The position numbers and the translations under genes are program-made. Below, piece by piece: positions 27,086-36,628 of a stretch of DNA of 64,000 nucleotides (position 1 is the stretch's first letter; the number at the start of each line of letters is the position of its first letter). The stretch is from Haloterrigena sp. H1 (lineage in GTDB: Archaea; Halobacteriota; Halobacteria; Halobacteriales; Natrialbaceae), in contig NZ_SMZK01000001.1 in the NCBI RefSeq assembly GCF_005938085.1, forward strand, positions 1,736,001-1,800,000. The letters are read 5' to 3'. Under the pieces are notes generated by a model that saw nothing but the letters and a program-made list of their open reading frames with translations, had not been told where the DNA came from and ran no database searches.

Positions 27086-29236
27086 TCAGTCGCCCTTGAT
27101 CCGGCTCCCGCCCGGCGGCATGAAGTGTTGAATCCGGTCGGGGCTGGCGATCTTACGGACGAACGACTCGTCTTCGAAACGCTCGCGGAAGCGGCGATAG
27201 AGCCGTTTCGCCGTATCGGCCTGTGCGTACCGGCCGGGCTCGAGTTCGATCGTCGTCTCCACCCGATCCTCGATAGCCGACGGTGGCCCACCGATCACGC
27301 GTGTGTACGGCTCACACTGGATGCCGACGGCCGCGCCGACCGGCGTGTCCCGATAGTAGGTCCGATCGCCGCGGATCGCGAACCCGCCTTTCTCCAGATA
27401 CTCGCCGCTCTCGGGAGTCTTCGTGACCTGGTCGGCGTCGACGGCGTAGACGTCGCCCGCATAGCGGCCGTCCTTCCAGACCGACGAGTAGGAGACGGCG
27501 AACTGGGCGGCTTCTTCGATGCTCGAGTCCGGGAGTTCGATATCGCTCGAGGACGCCTCGCTCGGGTCGGTCGCCTTCAGGACGGTGACGGGGCCGCCGT
27601 GGGCCTGCGTGTGGAGGACTTTGTCGCCGGGCTCGAGATACTTCTTGACTAATTCCTCGTTCTGGTCGGCGTTGCGCCCGCCGATCACGAGGTAACCGTC
27701 GCTGGTGTGGAACCAGCGGAAGCGATCGAACCAGGGTTCGTTCTCGCGGATCGGAATCGAGGGCTCGGCGAGCCAGTCGCGCTGTTCTGTTTCGCCCTCT
27801 TCGTCTTCGCCGTCCTCGCTCGTGTCCTCGCGCTCGGTCGCCTCCCACTCGTCGCGGCGGCGCTTGGCGTCTTCTAAGTCCTCGCGGGTGTCCTCGATGG
27901 CCGCGAGCGCGCCTTCCTTTTTCTCCTCGACGCGCTTGGCCTCAGTGTAGAGTCGGTCCGCGTTCTGTTCGACGCCCTGACCGACGACGAGGTCGATCCG
28001 CTCGCCGTCGAGGTCCACCGTCACCGTCCCCTCGCTGCCGTCGACGTCGACGACCGCTTCGGCGGCTTCGATGCCCTGCTCGGCACCGGCCTCGAATCGC
28101 TCGCGGATCTCGTCCCATGGCCGGTCCTGCGCGCGGGCATCTTGTATCGTCGAGAGGATCTCGTCGACCAGTCCGTACTCGGCGTAGAGCAGTTCGGCCT
28201 GCTCGCGCAACGCGTCGGCTTCCTGCTCGAACCCCTCGATCGCGCCCTGCTGTTGCTCGATGATGCGCTCGTACTTGGCGACCTCCGAGTCGAAATCCGG
28301 CCGCTGTTCGGTCGGTTCCGGCTCTTCGTCCTCGCCGAGTTCGAGCTGGAAGAAGTAGTCGTCCAGCGCCTCGAGGAACGTGTCGTAGGGCTCGCCGTCG
28401 AAGTCGTCGTGTTCCTCGAGCGGGAACGGGGTGACGTCGACGACCTGGCCCTCGCTTGCGTCGCCGTCTCCGTCGTCCGCGTCGTCGCGCTCGCGGTAGA
28501 GTCGCGGCTCGAAGTTCCCGTTCCGGATATCGAGTGCTAACCGTTCGATGGCCTCGTAGACGCGGTCGTACACCGCCTCGTCGGCGTCGGCAATGTCCAG
28601 TCCCTTCTCGACGCCAGCGCGGGTACAGACCTCCTCGGCGTAGAGGCCACCGAAGTTGAGCTGTGTCGCAAGCGTCCGGACGACGTCCGTATCGGAGTCG
28701 TCCATCTCGTGGTCGAACGCCTCGCGAGAGACCGTCAGCGGGTTCGTCCGGGAGTCGGGGAACTCATACCGCGATCCCGGGACGACGGTTCGGGATTTCA
28801 GCCGGACGGTCTCGAGACAGTCGATCACCTCGTACTCGCCGTCGGTGACCGCGACGTTGCCCTGCCCGAACAGTTCGACGATGATCCGGGTGGTGCCGTC
28901 CTCGCGCTCGAAGGTAAACTCGAGGATTCGGTCGAACTCGTACTGCTCGACGCCGGCGAAGTCCGCGCCCGAGAGGCGGTTGCGCAACATCATCGCGAAC
29001 TGTGGCGGTCTGCCGGGGGCGTCGGGCACCCGTTCGGGGGCGACTGTGTGTGCGCGTTTGATCTCGCCGACCTCGAGGATGAGCTCGATGCGACCTCGAT
29101 CGAAATCGCGCATCTTGAGCCGGACGAGATCGTCGCCGTAGAGATAGGCCTTGTCGACTTTCGCCCCCTCGTAGGCACCGAATTCCCCGACGAGAGCGGC
29201 GAGGTCGACGCTGGTGAGTTCCCGCTTTGGATCCAT
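27086..29236 (-). CDS. rqcH: Ribosome rescue protein RqcH (NFACT family)
   Basis: A 716-residue NFACT protein, the archaeal relative of Rqc2/NEMF. The NFACT-N domain spans about residues 1-230 (LTSVDLAALVGEFGAYEGAKVDKAYL, MMLRNRLSGA), then a charged linker, a coiled-coil pair (FDSEVAKYERIIEQQQGAIEGFEQEAD and TEAKRVEEKKEGALAAIE), and the NFACT-R/DUF814 domain (WFHTSDGYLVIGGRNADQNEELVKKYL, HTQAHGGPVTVLK). Relatives bind tRNA on obstructed large subunits and add C-terminal alanine tails to stalled chains. The extra acidic linker in the middle is a halophilic feature. ATG 29236 is preferred to 29245. Confidence 0.93.
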   Translation of the reverse strand: MDPKRELTSVDLAALVGEFGAYEGAKVDKAYLYGDDLVRLKMRDFDRGRIELILEVGEIKRAHTVAPERVPDAPGRPPQFAMMLRNRLSGADFAGVEQYEFDRILEFTFEREDGTTRIIVELFGQGNVAVTDGEYEVIDCLETVRLKSRTVVPGSRYEFPDSRTNPLTVSREAFDHEMDDSDTDVVRTLATQLNFGGLYAEEVCTRAGVEKGLDIADADEAVYDRVYEAIERLALDIRNGNFEPRLYRERDDADDGDGDASEGQVVDVTPFPLEEHDDFDGEPYDTFLEALDDYFFQLELGEDEEPEPTEQRPDFDSEVAKYERIIEQQQGAIEGFEQEADALREQAELLYAEYGLVDEILSTIQDARAQDRPWDEIRERFEAGAEQGIEAAEAVVDVDGSEGTVTVDLDGERIDLVVGQGVEQNADRLYTEAKRVEEKKEGALAAIEDTREDLEDAKRRRDEWEATEREDTSEDGEDEEGETEQRDWLAEPSIPIRENEPWFDRFRWFHTSDGYLVIGGRNADQNEELVKKYLEPGDKVLHTQAHGGPVTVLKATDPSEASSSDIELPDSSIEEAAQFAVSYSSVWKDGRYAGDVYAVDADQVTKTPESGEYLEKGGFAIRGDRTYYRDTPVGAAVGIQCEPYTRVIGGPPSAIEDRVETTIELEPGRYAQADTAKRLYRRFRERFEDESFVRKIASPDRIQHFMPPGGSRIKGD

Positions 29237-29333
29237 ACTGCACACTGCCCGGCCCGGTCAAAAAGACGTGTCGCTCCGGCCCCCGCTGTCGGAGGTCGGA
29301 ACGCCTAATCCGCGCCGGCACGCATTCCGTGAT

Positions 29334-29438
29334 ATGAACTACGCCGTCGGTGGACAGCCACACGAGCTCGCTGCTACGGTATCGCGTGCCGGGGACTGGG
29401 ACCGATCGCGCTCCGCTCGAGGAGGTGCTCTCGTATGA
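29334..29438 (+). CDS. Possible 34-aa ORF upstream of the next gene
   Basis: Opens with ATG (MNYAVGGQPHELAATV) and ends in TGA overlapping the ATG at 29435. A GGAGGTG sequence 8 bp before that ATG could serve the downstream gene. Only the overlap supports it; it may be a leader ORF or chance. Confidence 0.2.
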   Translation: MNYAVGGQPHELAATVSRAGDWDRSRSARGGALV

Positions 29439-30079
29439 GCGGGGAAGACGGACAGCCCTGGACGGACGTCTCGCGATTCCCTGACTTCCTCGACCATCTC
29501 CAATCCCAGGGCGGGGCGACCGTCCACGGGATCGTCGACCGGATCGAGGCCGACATCGACATGGACGGGATCGCGTACCACGATCGTGGCATCCGCGTGC
29601 CGGGCTACGACGCGACGTTCATCCCGGAGCCAGAAGGGTCACAGGTCGTCCCCGCGTTCAGCGTCGAAGTGCAGACGATCGGGCCGCGCAGCGTCTGGGC
29701 AGTGTTCGACGCGACGCTCTCCTGGGACTTCTATCTCCTCCAGGCCGACGACATCGCGGCGATCGCCTGGGTGAGCGACGAGGAGTTCAACGCCGAAGAG
29801 GCCGGGATGTTCCTGTCGAAACACGACGCACTCGCCGCAGGCCGGTTCTCCTTTGGCACGTTCATCTACGGCGGCGAGGAGTGGGACGAACAGCGCGAAC
29901 TGATCGAGGACACCGATACACCGGCGTTCCTCCAGCGCGACGACGGCAGCGTTCTGGTGCCGACCGATCAGGCCGACTTCTACAACGTCGTCAACTCTAC
30001 TCCGCAGGAATTCCGGCAAAACGGCGGCGGTGCACCCTCGCATCTCGGTCTGCTCGAGCTCGAGATCACGATCGACTGA
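29435..30079 (+). CDS. Conserved-looking acidic protein of unknown function
   Basis: A 214-residue soluble protein rich in Asp and Glu, with alternating beta-like segments (GSQVVPAFSVEVQTIGPRSVWAVFDATLSWDFYLLQ) and no signal or membrane helix. I do not recognise a domain. A Shine-Dalgarno-like GGAGGTG lies about 8 bp before the ATG. It is divergent from RqcH (198 bp between starts) and convergent with the sulfite-oxidase-like gene. Confidence 0.6.
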   Translation: MSGEDGQPWTDVSRFPDFLDHLQSQGGATVHGIVDRIEADIDMDGIAYHDRGIRVPGYDATFIPEPEGSQVVPAFSVEVQTIGPRSVWAVFDATLSWDFYLLQADDIAAIAWVSDEEFNAEEAGMFLSKHDALAAGRFSFGTFIYGGEEWDEQRELIEDTDTPAFLQRDDGSVLVPTDQADFYNVVNSTPQEFRQNGGGAPSHLGLLELEITID

Positions 30080-30121
30080 GACGGCCCCGTCCCCGTTTAG
30101 CGGGTCCGAGCGGACACGGCC

Positions 30122-31669
30122 TTAGACACTCACGGTCTTGCGGACCCAGCCGCTCGAGCCGCTGGGAAACGGACTCGATTTTTCTTCTGGTTGGACGTCA
30201 CCGGTGCCGTCGATCGCGCGGACGACGACCTCGCTGTCGCCCGCCGGTGGCTCCCAGGTGTACTGCCACTGCCGCCAGACGTCGCGGTCGCCGAGTACGT
30301 CCGCTGGATCGAACGCCTCGCTCAGTTCGGTGGTCGTCCAGCTATCGCCACCGTCGGTCGACACCTCGACGGTCTCGATCCCACGGGTACCCGCGTAGGC
30401 GTGCCCGCCGACCTGCATCCGTCCGTCGTCGAGTTCGTTGGTCGTCCAGAGCTTTGCGATCGTGTTCACCGGGCCGGTGCCGTGCCAGCCGCGTTCCTCC
30501 CAGTAGCCGTCGACTTCCTCCTCGAGGACCTCGAATTCCGTGACCCACTTGACGTTGATCTCGCCCCAGTGGCCGGGGATCAGCAGCCGCACGGGGTGGC
30601 CGTGGGCACGTGGCAGCGCCTTCCCGTTCATCCCGAATGCGAGATAGCCGCGTTCCATCGCGGCGAGGGGAAACTGCTGATAGTAGCCATCCGACGCCTG
30701 GACCCGCACGCACTCACAGCCCCCGCTGGGGCCGGCGCGCTCGAGCAGCGGTGCAACGGGGACGGCCGTCCAGATCGCGTTATCGAGCAGGTCCGCGTTC
30801 AGTTGTTCGCCGACACAGCGCAGCGTGTTGTAGCCCGTCCGCACGTCGCCGGCGACGAGGTCGTCGTACGTGAGCGTGTAGTCGGTGTCGACTTCACCGG
30901 TGACCGTGAGCGTCCAGTCGTCGGCATTGACGACGGGATCGATGTTGTTGATATCGACGGTGAAAAACGCCGACGACTCGCTGATGAGGCCGGGGATTCC
31001 GTCAATCTCGAGTTCCATGTCGGCCGCCTGTTGGCTGAGCGCCGTCGCGTCCGCTTCGAGATTCCCCTCGAGGTCTCGCTCGAGACCAGATGACTGGCGC
31101 GAGCCGATCGCGTACGAGACGATTCCGAATCCGAACGCGCCGCCCGTCAGGGCGAGCAGCTGCCGACGGCTCGCGTCAATGCCCGCCACCGGAACCGGTC
31201 CACCGGGTCGTCCACTCGCGAGCGCGACCAACATCGCCGCGGGAACCGCTGTCCCGACGGCAGACGCGATGTCGCTGACGAGTAGCCACGCGAAAAGCGC
31301 CATCGCGGCTCCGACGACTGTCGGCTGGCTCACCCACGCTGGGACCGGTAGGCGCGGCGACAGCATATTGCCACCGACCAGCGCGAACTGGGCGACGACA
31401 GCGAAAAGCCCGATCGTCAGCGCGACTGCGACGAGCGACGCAAGCGTCTCACCTAACCGACCCAGTTGTTCGATCGCAAACGTGACCACGATCGCCGGCG
31501 TCGTCGTGACGACGAACGCATCGACCGGAGCGACGACGAACGACGGCGTCCTCCCCGAGACAGCAAACGACCCCGTGACCGCGACGACCCCCACAAGCAG
31601 GGCAACGATCGCTCTCGAGCCGGCCCATCGCACGCGAGCAATCACAGTGCTCAGCGATTTCGAAGGCAT
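30122..31669 (-). CDS. Membrane-integrated sulfite-oxidase-like molybdopterin enzyme
   Basis: About 516 residues. Residues 10-160 hold four to five hydrophobic helices, then DASRRQLLALTGGAFG, an SRRxLL twin-arginine-like motif followed by another hydrophobic segment. From about 235 the protein follows the sulfite oxidase/YedY plan: NTLRCVGEQL contains the Mo-ligand Cys (about 285), GHPVRLLIPGHWGEINVKWV is family-typical, and the last 100 residues form the Mo-co dimerisation domain (STDGGDSWTTTELS). No heme domain is present. It probably oxidises or reduces a sulfur or related compound outside the membrane; the substrate is unknown. ATG 31669 is preferred to GTG 31690. Confidence 0.8.
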   Translation of the reverse strand: MPSKSLSTVIARVRWAGSRAIVALLVGVVAVTGSFAVSGRTPSFVVAPVDAFVVTTTPAIVVTFAIEQLGRLGETLASLVAVALTIGLFAVVAQFALVGGNMLSPRLPVPAWVSQPTVVGAAMALFAWLLVSDIASAVGTAVPAAMLVALASGRPGGPVPVAGIDASRRQLLALTGGAFGFGIVSYAIGSRQSSGLERDLEGNLEADATALSQQAADMELEIDGIPGLISESSAFFTVDINNIDPVVNADDWTLTVTGEVDTDYTLTYDDLVAGDVRTGYNTLRCVGEQLNADLLDNAIWTAVPVAPLLERAGPSGGCECVRVQASDGYYQQFPLAAMERGYLAFGMNGKALPRAHGHPVRLLIPGHWGEINVKWVTEFEVLEEEVDGYWEERGWHGTGPVNTIAKLWTTNELDDGRMQVGGHAYAGTRGIETVEVSTDGGDSWTTTELSEAFDPADVLGDRDVWRQWQYTWEPPAGDSEVVVRAIDGTGDVQPEEKSSPFPSGSSGWVRKTVSV

Positions 31670-31773
31670 GTGAATGCTACGGGTTGACACGCAATAGGTA
31701 TCTCCCTCCTAGGACTCGAGCCACCTCGTACCGATCATGACGGTCCACACTGGTTAGTTGTCATTCATGTGCT

Positions 31774-31787
31774 AACTTTTCTTATGC
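31774..31787 (+). promoter_or_regulatory. Candidate TATA region of the next gene
   Basis: AACTTTTCTTATGC is centred about 27 bp before the ATG at 31807, which suggests a leaderless transcript. Confidence 0.4.
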
Positions 31788-31806
31788 GAGACGGAAAACA
31801 GCCGCC

Positions 31807-32352
31807 ATGGCTAGCACCGGTGACGACGAGGACGCATCGACGGCTTCGAATTCCGGAATCGAGCCGTCGGATGAGCAAGCGAGTCCCAGCGGTACCGACC
31901 TCACACGCGCGGACGGGTCGGGCACGAGCGACGGCGTCGTCCCGGCGACCGTCGAGGACGCTAGCGGCTACGGGCTCTCGCTGACGCTGGTCGGCGGCGT
32001 GTTGCTCGCGCTGGCATATTACGGATATATCGCCGTGACCGGCCCACAGACGCTCGGGCAGGCGATTCCTGGTCCGTTCTACCTCCTCGTGTTCGCGCTG
32101 CTGTTCGTCCTCGAGCTGTTTCAGAGCCGCGAGCGCGGCGCGATCGCAGTGGTTCGGGCGACCGTGCTGGCGCTGTTCTACGGTGGGCTAACTGCGTTCG
32201 CCATCGAGGGAAGTGTCTATCTCTGGCGCAATCCCGCTGTGGCACTCAACGGGTACGTCGGCGTTACCGTGCTGGCCGTGTCGCTGGTTGTCGCCGCGCT
32301 GGCGTACTTCCTCTATCTCTCCGCAGTCGAGTCGAACACGGCAGGAAAATAA
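31807..32352 (+). CDS. Four-TM membrane protein with acidic N-terminal tail
   Basis: A 181-residue protein. Residues 1-50 are a hydrophilic Asp/Ser/Thr-rich tail, then about four hydrophobic helices (LSLTLVGGVLLALAYYGYIAV; FYLLVFALLFVLELF; VRATVLALFYGGLTAF; VTVLAVSLVVAALAYFLYLS). No domain recognised. It is divergent from the sulfite-oxidase-like gene and convergent with Elp3. Confidence 0.65.
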   Translation: MASTGDDEDASTASNSGIEPSDEQASPSGTDLTRADGSGTSDGVVPATVEDASGYGLSLTLVGGVLLALAYYGYIAVTGPQTLGQAIPGPFYLLVFALLFVLELFQSRERGAIAVVRATVLALFYGGLTAFAIEGSVYLWRNPAVALNGYVGVTVLAVSLVVAALAYFLYLSAVESNTAGK

Positions 32353-32367
32353 CTCGAGAGGACGGGC

Positions 32368-34029
32368 TCAGAGCCGTTTGCTCACGTACGGCCCGTCCTG
32401 GTGGTAGCCGAGTTTGTTCCGGTAGTACTCGCGAGCGCCGATGCCCGAAATCACGCTGACCTTGTCGTAGCCGGCATCGGCGGCGAGTTCCTCGGCGCGT
32501 TCCATCAGCCGGCGGCCATAGCCCTGATGCTGGTGCTGGTCGGTCTCACTTTCGTTCCCGACCGCGACCTCCGAGCCGTAGACGTGGAGTTCTCGGACCA
32601 AGGCCGTGTTCTCGAGTTCCGGGCGAACCGGATCGTTCGGGAACCGGAGCCGGCAGAAGCCGACGAGCAGGTCCTGCTCGAAGTCCTCGAACGAAATAAA
32701 GTGTTCGGCGCCGCCACAGGCGTCGTAGGTCATCACGTCGAGTTCGACGTTGTCCGGTTCCTCATCGTTCATCCCGGCCTCGCGACAGCGGATACACTCA
32801 CACGTCCAGTCGTGCTCGTCCATGCGCTGGCGGGCCAGTTGCCGCAGGTTCGATTTCCAGACGCCGGCATCGATGAAGTCCGCCGGAATGTCGCGCTGGA
32901 CGCGCTGGAGGCGCGTATAGCGGGGGATCATGTCCTTGATCTCGGCGACGAGATCGGCGGCCTCGTCGTTGTCGAGCGGGTCGTACTCGCCGTTGTGCCA
33001 CCAGTCGTAGGTCGCGGTCCCGCGGACGATCAGCGTCGGATAGATCTTCAGGTAGTCAGGCTTCCACTGCTCCTGTTCGAAGAGCCGCCGGAAGTCCTCG
33101 AGACACATCTCCTTTGACATCCCGGGCTGGCCCGGCATCATGTGGAAGCCGACCTTGAACGCCGAGTCCCGCAGTCGCTGATTGGCGTCGATAGACTCCT
33201 GAACGCCGTGGCCCCGATGCATCTCCCGGTTGATCCGCTCGTAGGTGGTCTGAACGCCGACTTCGACTTTCGTTCCGCCGAGTTCGAGCATCCGATCGAT
33301 CTGCTCGGGGTCACACCAGTCGGGTTTGGTCTCGAAGGTCGTCCCGATGTTGCGGATGTCGGCGGTCTCGTTTTCGGTGATGACGTCCTCGACGTACTGC
33401 CACTCGTACTCGTCGGGGTCCTGTGCGAAGCTGACGCCTTCGGCGGGTTCGGGCTCCTTGTCGACGTCGTAGTCGTTCATCGCCTCGAGCGCGCGCTTGA
33501 CGAACCACTCCTGGTAGTCGTGGCTGCGAGCGGTCATCGTCCCACCCATCAGGATGAGTTCGACCTTGTCGACGGGGTGGCCGATCTGGCGTAGCTGCTC
33601 GAGTCGGAGCGTCACCTGCCCGTAGGGGTCGTAGTCGTTCTGGACGCCGCGGGCGGCGGCGGGTTCCTCGCCCGTGTAGCTCTGTGACGACGAGAATTCG
33701 GAGTCGGGGCCGCCGGGGCAGTAGAGACACTTCCCGTGAGGGCACCGCTCGGGCGAGGTCATGATCGCGACCGGCGAGACGCCGGAAGCCGTGCGAACCG
33801 GTTTGCGCTGGAGCACCACTTCCAGATCCTCGCGGTGCTCCTCGGCTGCGTAGTCGAGCAGTTCGGAGTTTTTCGGCACTTTCGGCGCGGAGTGTTCCGA
33901 ACAGGCCTCGAGTTTGGCTTTCTCGACCTCGTCGCGCTCGATCTCGCCGTTTAAGATCCGCTCGACGAGTGTCTCACAGACCCGCTCGAACGCTTCGGTT
34001 TCGGTCGGTTCGGGCGTCTCGGTACTCAC
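32368..34029 (-). CDS. elp3: tRNA uridine-34 carboxymethylation enzyme Elp3
   Basis: A 553-residue radical-SAM/acetyltransferase fusion that makes the cm5U34 side chain on tRNA. The radical SAM cluster motif is CPHGKCLYCPGG (Cys 96, 101, 104); GGTMTARSHDYQEWFVKRALEAMN and VEVGVQTTYERINREMHRGH are archaeal Elp3 signatures. The C-terminal GNAT domain includes QHQGYGRRLMERAEELAADAG and the end GIGAREYYRNKLGYHQDGPYVSKRL. Archaea use Elp3 without the other Elongator subunits. It is a stand-alone gene divergent from the Mrp operon. Confidence 0.96.
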   Translation of the reverse strand: MSTETPEPTETEAFERVCETLVERILNGEIERDEVEKAKLEACSEHSAPKVPKNSELLDYAAEEHREDLEVVLQRKPVRTASGVSPVAIMTSPERCPHGKCLYCPGGPDSEFSSSQSYTGEEPAAARGVQNDYDPYGQVTLRLEQLRQIGHPVDKVELILMGGTMTARSHDYQEWFVKRALEAMNDYDVDKEPEPAEGVSFAQDPDEYEWQYVEDVITENETADIRNIGTTFETKPDWCDPEQIDRMLELGGTKVEVGVQTTYERINREMHRGHGVQESIDANQRLRDSAFKVGFHMMPGQPGMSKEMCLEDFRRLFEQEQWKPDYLKIYPTLIVRGTATYDWWHNGEYDPLDNDEAADLVAEIKDMIPRYTRLQRVQRDIPADFIDAGVWKSNLRQLARQRMDEHDWTCECIRCREAGMNDEEPDNVELDVMTYDACGGAEHFISFEDFEQDLLVGFCRLRFPNDPVRPELENTALVRELHVYGSEVAVGNESETDQHQHQGYGRRLMERAEELAADAGYDKVSVISGIGAREYYRNKLGYHQDGPYVSKRL

Positions 34030-34162
34030 TACACGTGATTCGTGGCCGTTTGCGAATAAGCGTGTCGGACTCTGCGATCGCCACGGTCACGCCAGCTGGA
34101 CACCTCGCTGTCCAGCAGTATCGATCGTCCGCAGTCCGTGATCAATTGTCCAAAAGGTAATT

Positions 34163-34169
34163 CTTTAAG
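34163..34169 (+). promoter_or_regulatory. Candidate TATA box of the Mrp operon
   Basis: CTTTAAG is centred about 33 bp before the mrpA ATG at 34199, giving a predicted leader of a few bases. Confidence 0.4.
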
Positions 34170-34198
34170 GAGGGTCTCGCCCTATCCCCGACAACTGA

Positions 34199-36628
34199 AT
34201 GTCTCCCGACCTTGCGGTGGTCGTCGCCGCGGTCGCCGTGCCGTTCGTCGCCGCAGCACTCACACCACTGTTCTTTCGCCTCCTCGGAGAGGAAGCCGGG
34301 TTCGCGGGGACCGTCGTCGCGCTGCTTTCGTTCGGCCTGCTCGCTACCCAATACGGGAGTGAAGGAACTGTTGCGCTCGAGTGGATTCCCGCGCTCAACG
34401 TCGCACTCCGATTCCACGTCGACGGCTGGGCACTGTTGTTTGCGCTGCTGGCGAGCGGTATCGGCGCGCTCATCTTCACGTACTCGCCGGCGTACATGCA
34501 CGGCCAGTCGGGGCTCGTGCGATACTACGCCGCCCTGTTTGCCTTCATGGGCTCGATCATCGGCGTCGCGCTCGCGGCCGATCTGATCGCGATCTTTCTG
34601 TTCTGGGAACTCACCAGTCTCGCCTCGTTCGTGCTGATCGGATTCTACACTGCCGACGACTCCTCGCAATATGCCGCCCGAATGGCCATGTTCATCACCG
34701 TCGGTGGCGGGCTCTTCTTGCTCGTCGGCTTCCTGTTGCTGTCTATCGTTGCCGCGGATATCCTCGGTCCCGGCGCTGCGTTCAATCTCGCCGCGATGCT
34801 CGAGGAACCTGACGCGATGGCCGCAGCCCTCCGAGATCGGGGGCTGTTTCTTCCCGTATTAGGGCTGCTCGCGATCGGTGCAGGAACCAAGTCGGCACAG
34901 GTCCCGGTGCACTTCTGGCTTCCCAACGCGATGGCCGCCCCCACGCCGGTCTCGGCGTTTCTCCACTCCGCGACGATGGTCAAGGTCGGTGTCTACTTCA
35001 TCGGCCGCGTCCGTCCGATGCTCGTCGGCCCGGAGTGGCTGTTCCTCTTTGCGACGCTCGGCCTGACGACCATGACCGTCTGTGCGATCATGGCCGTCGC
35101 AGCGACGGACATCAAGGAACTGCTTGCCTACTCGACGGCCAGCCACCTCGGCTTGATGGTCGCCGGGTTCGGGTTTACCTCCGTCTACGGTGCCGAGACC
35201 GGCGTCTTCCACCTGCTCAATCACGCCCTGTTCAAGGCCGCGCTGTTTCTGGTCGCCGGGATTATCGCCCACGAGGCAGGCACCCGAGAGATCGACAAAC
35301 TCGGCGGGCTCCGCCATGATCTCCCGGTGACGGCGGCGATCACTGTCGTTGCCGCGCTTAGCATGGCTGGGATTCCGCCGTTTAACGGCTTCTACTCAAA
35401 GGAACTACTCTTCGAGGCCGCCGTCGAGGCCAGCCACTACCACGACATCGGAATACTCGGCTGGCTCTACCCTGCCGTCGCCGTCTTCGGGAGTGTCTTT
35501 ACCGTCCTCTACTCGCTGCGATTCCTCTCGCTGTTCTTCGGCGACCGCCCCGAGGGGCTCGACTACGTTCAAAGCCCGCCCGCGACGATGCTCGTCTCAC
35601 CGGCCGTGCTGGCACTGCTCGCAGCGGTCGTCAGCGTCGATCCGCAACTCGCCGTCGACGTCATCGTCCAGTCCGGCCTCGAGGCGACGGCGGTCGATCC
35701 CCACGAGATGCACGTCGGCCTCCCGACCGCCTATTCGACGCCGGTCGGGATGAGTGCGGTCACGATCGCTCTCGGCCTCGCCACGTTCCCGTTTTACGAT
35801 CGCCTCCACGACGGTATTCGCGGGGTCGTGAGTTCGACGCCACCGATCCGCCCGAACTGGTGGTACGACGTCATCATCGAGGGGCTCTCCGACGAGGGTC
35901 GCTGGTTCGCGGAAACGGTTCACAACGGCCTTTTGCGGACGTACGCGACGTGGGTGTTGAGCGGGATCTGCGCGCTCGCGCTCGTCGGCTTCGTCGCGGC
36001 GGGTGCCATCGATCCGATCGCCGCCGGTCTCGAGGTCACGCTGGCCATGGGACTGGTCTTGCTCGTGGCGGTCGTCGGGGCGCTGGCCGTCGTGCTCTCG
36101 GATACCCACGTCGCGGGCGTGCTCACGCTCTCGATTCTCGGTTTCATGGTCGCTATCTTCTACATCCTCGGGAGCGCGCCCGACCTCGCGCTGACCCAGC
36201 TCGTCGTCGAGACGCTGGTGCTCGTCCTCTTCTTGCTCGTGATCGAGGAGATTCCAGCAACCGAGCGGCTCGCGGTCGGGACGACAGTCCGTGACGTTGC
36301 CCTCTCGCTCGTCGTCGGCGTGACCGCGTTCGTCACGGTGCTCGTCTCAAGTAGCGCCCGCCCCGCCGGAAGCACCGACATCGCCCGTTATTTCGCCGAG
36401 CAGGCCGTCCCTGAGGGTGGTGGGACGAACATCGTCAACGTGACGCTCGTCGACTTCCGTGGCTTCGATACGCTCGGCGAACTCGCCGTGATCGCACTCG
36501 CCGCGATCTCGATCCTGACGCTGATTGTCATGCGCGGCAGGGGCGACGAGAGACCCGACACTCGAGACGACAGCGACGTGACCGAGCCTCGAAACACCGA
36601 CACCACCACAGGAGGGACAGACGAATGA
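34199..36628 (+). CDS. mrpA: Mrp Na+/H+ antiporter subunit A
   Basis: An 809-residue NuoL-like subunit of the multi-gene Na+/H+ antiporter. The Proton_antipo core shows the expected charged residues in transmembrane segments (FWELTSLASFVLIGFY; GTKSAQVPVHFWLPNAMAAPTPVSAFLHSATMVKVG; LNHALFKAALFLVAGIIAHE). The C-terminal third contains the DUF4040/MbhD-like segment (ILGFMVAIFYILGSAPDLALTQLVVE) and an MbhE/MrpB'-like part, so this is the long bacterial-type MrpA. It heads an ABCDEFG operon with overlapping genes; the complex expels Na+ using the proton gradient. Its stop overlaps mrpB (ATGA). Confidence 0.93.
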   Translation: MSPDLAVVVAAVAVPFVAAALTPLFFRLLGEEAGFAGTVVALLSFGLLATQYGSEGTVALEWIPALNVALRFHVDGWALLFALLASGIGALIFTYSPAYMHGQSGLVRYYAALFAFMGSIIGVALAADLIAIFLFWELTSLASFVLIGFYTADDSSQYAARMAMFITVGGGLFLLVGFLLLSIVAADILGPGAAFNLAAMLEEPDAMAAALRDRGLFLPVLGLLAIGAGTKSAQVPVHFWLPNAMAAPTPVSAFLHSATMVKVGVYFIGRVRPMLVGPEWLFLFATLGLTTMTVCAIMAVAATDIKELLAYSTASHLGLMVAGFGFTSVYGAETGVFHLLNHALFKAALFLVAGIIAHEAGTREIDKLGGLRHDLPVTAAITVVAALSMAGIPPFNGFYSKELLFEAAVEASHYHDIGILGWLYPAVAVFGSVFTVLYSLRFLSLFFGDRPEGLDYVQSPPATMLVSPAVLALLAAVVSVDPQLAVDVIVQSGLEATAVDPHEMHVGLPTAYSTPVGMSAVTIALGLATFPFYDRLHDGIRGVVSSTPPIRPNWWYDVIIEGLSDEGRWFAETVHNGLLRTYATWVLSGICALALVGFVAAGAIDPIAAGLEVTLAMGLVLLVAVVGALAVVLSDTHVAGVLTLSILGFMVAIFYILGSAPDLALTQLVVETLVLVLFLLVIEEIPATERLAVGTTVRDVALSLVVGVTAFVTVLVSSSARPAGSTDIARYFAEQAVPEGGGTNIVNVTLVDFRGFDTLGELAVIALAAISILTLIVMRGRGDERPDTRDDSDVTEPRNTDTTTGGTDE

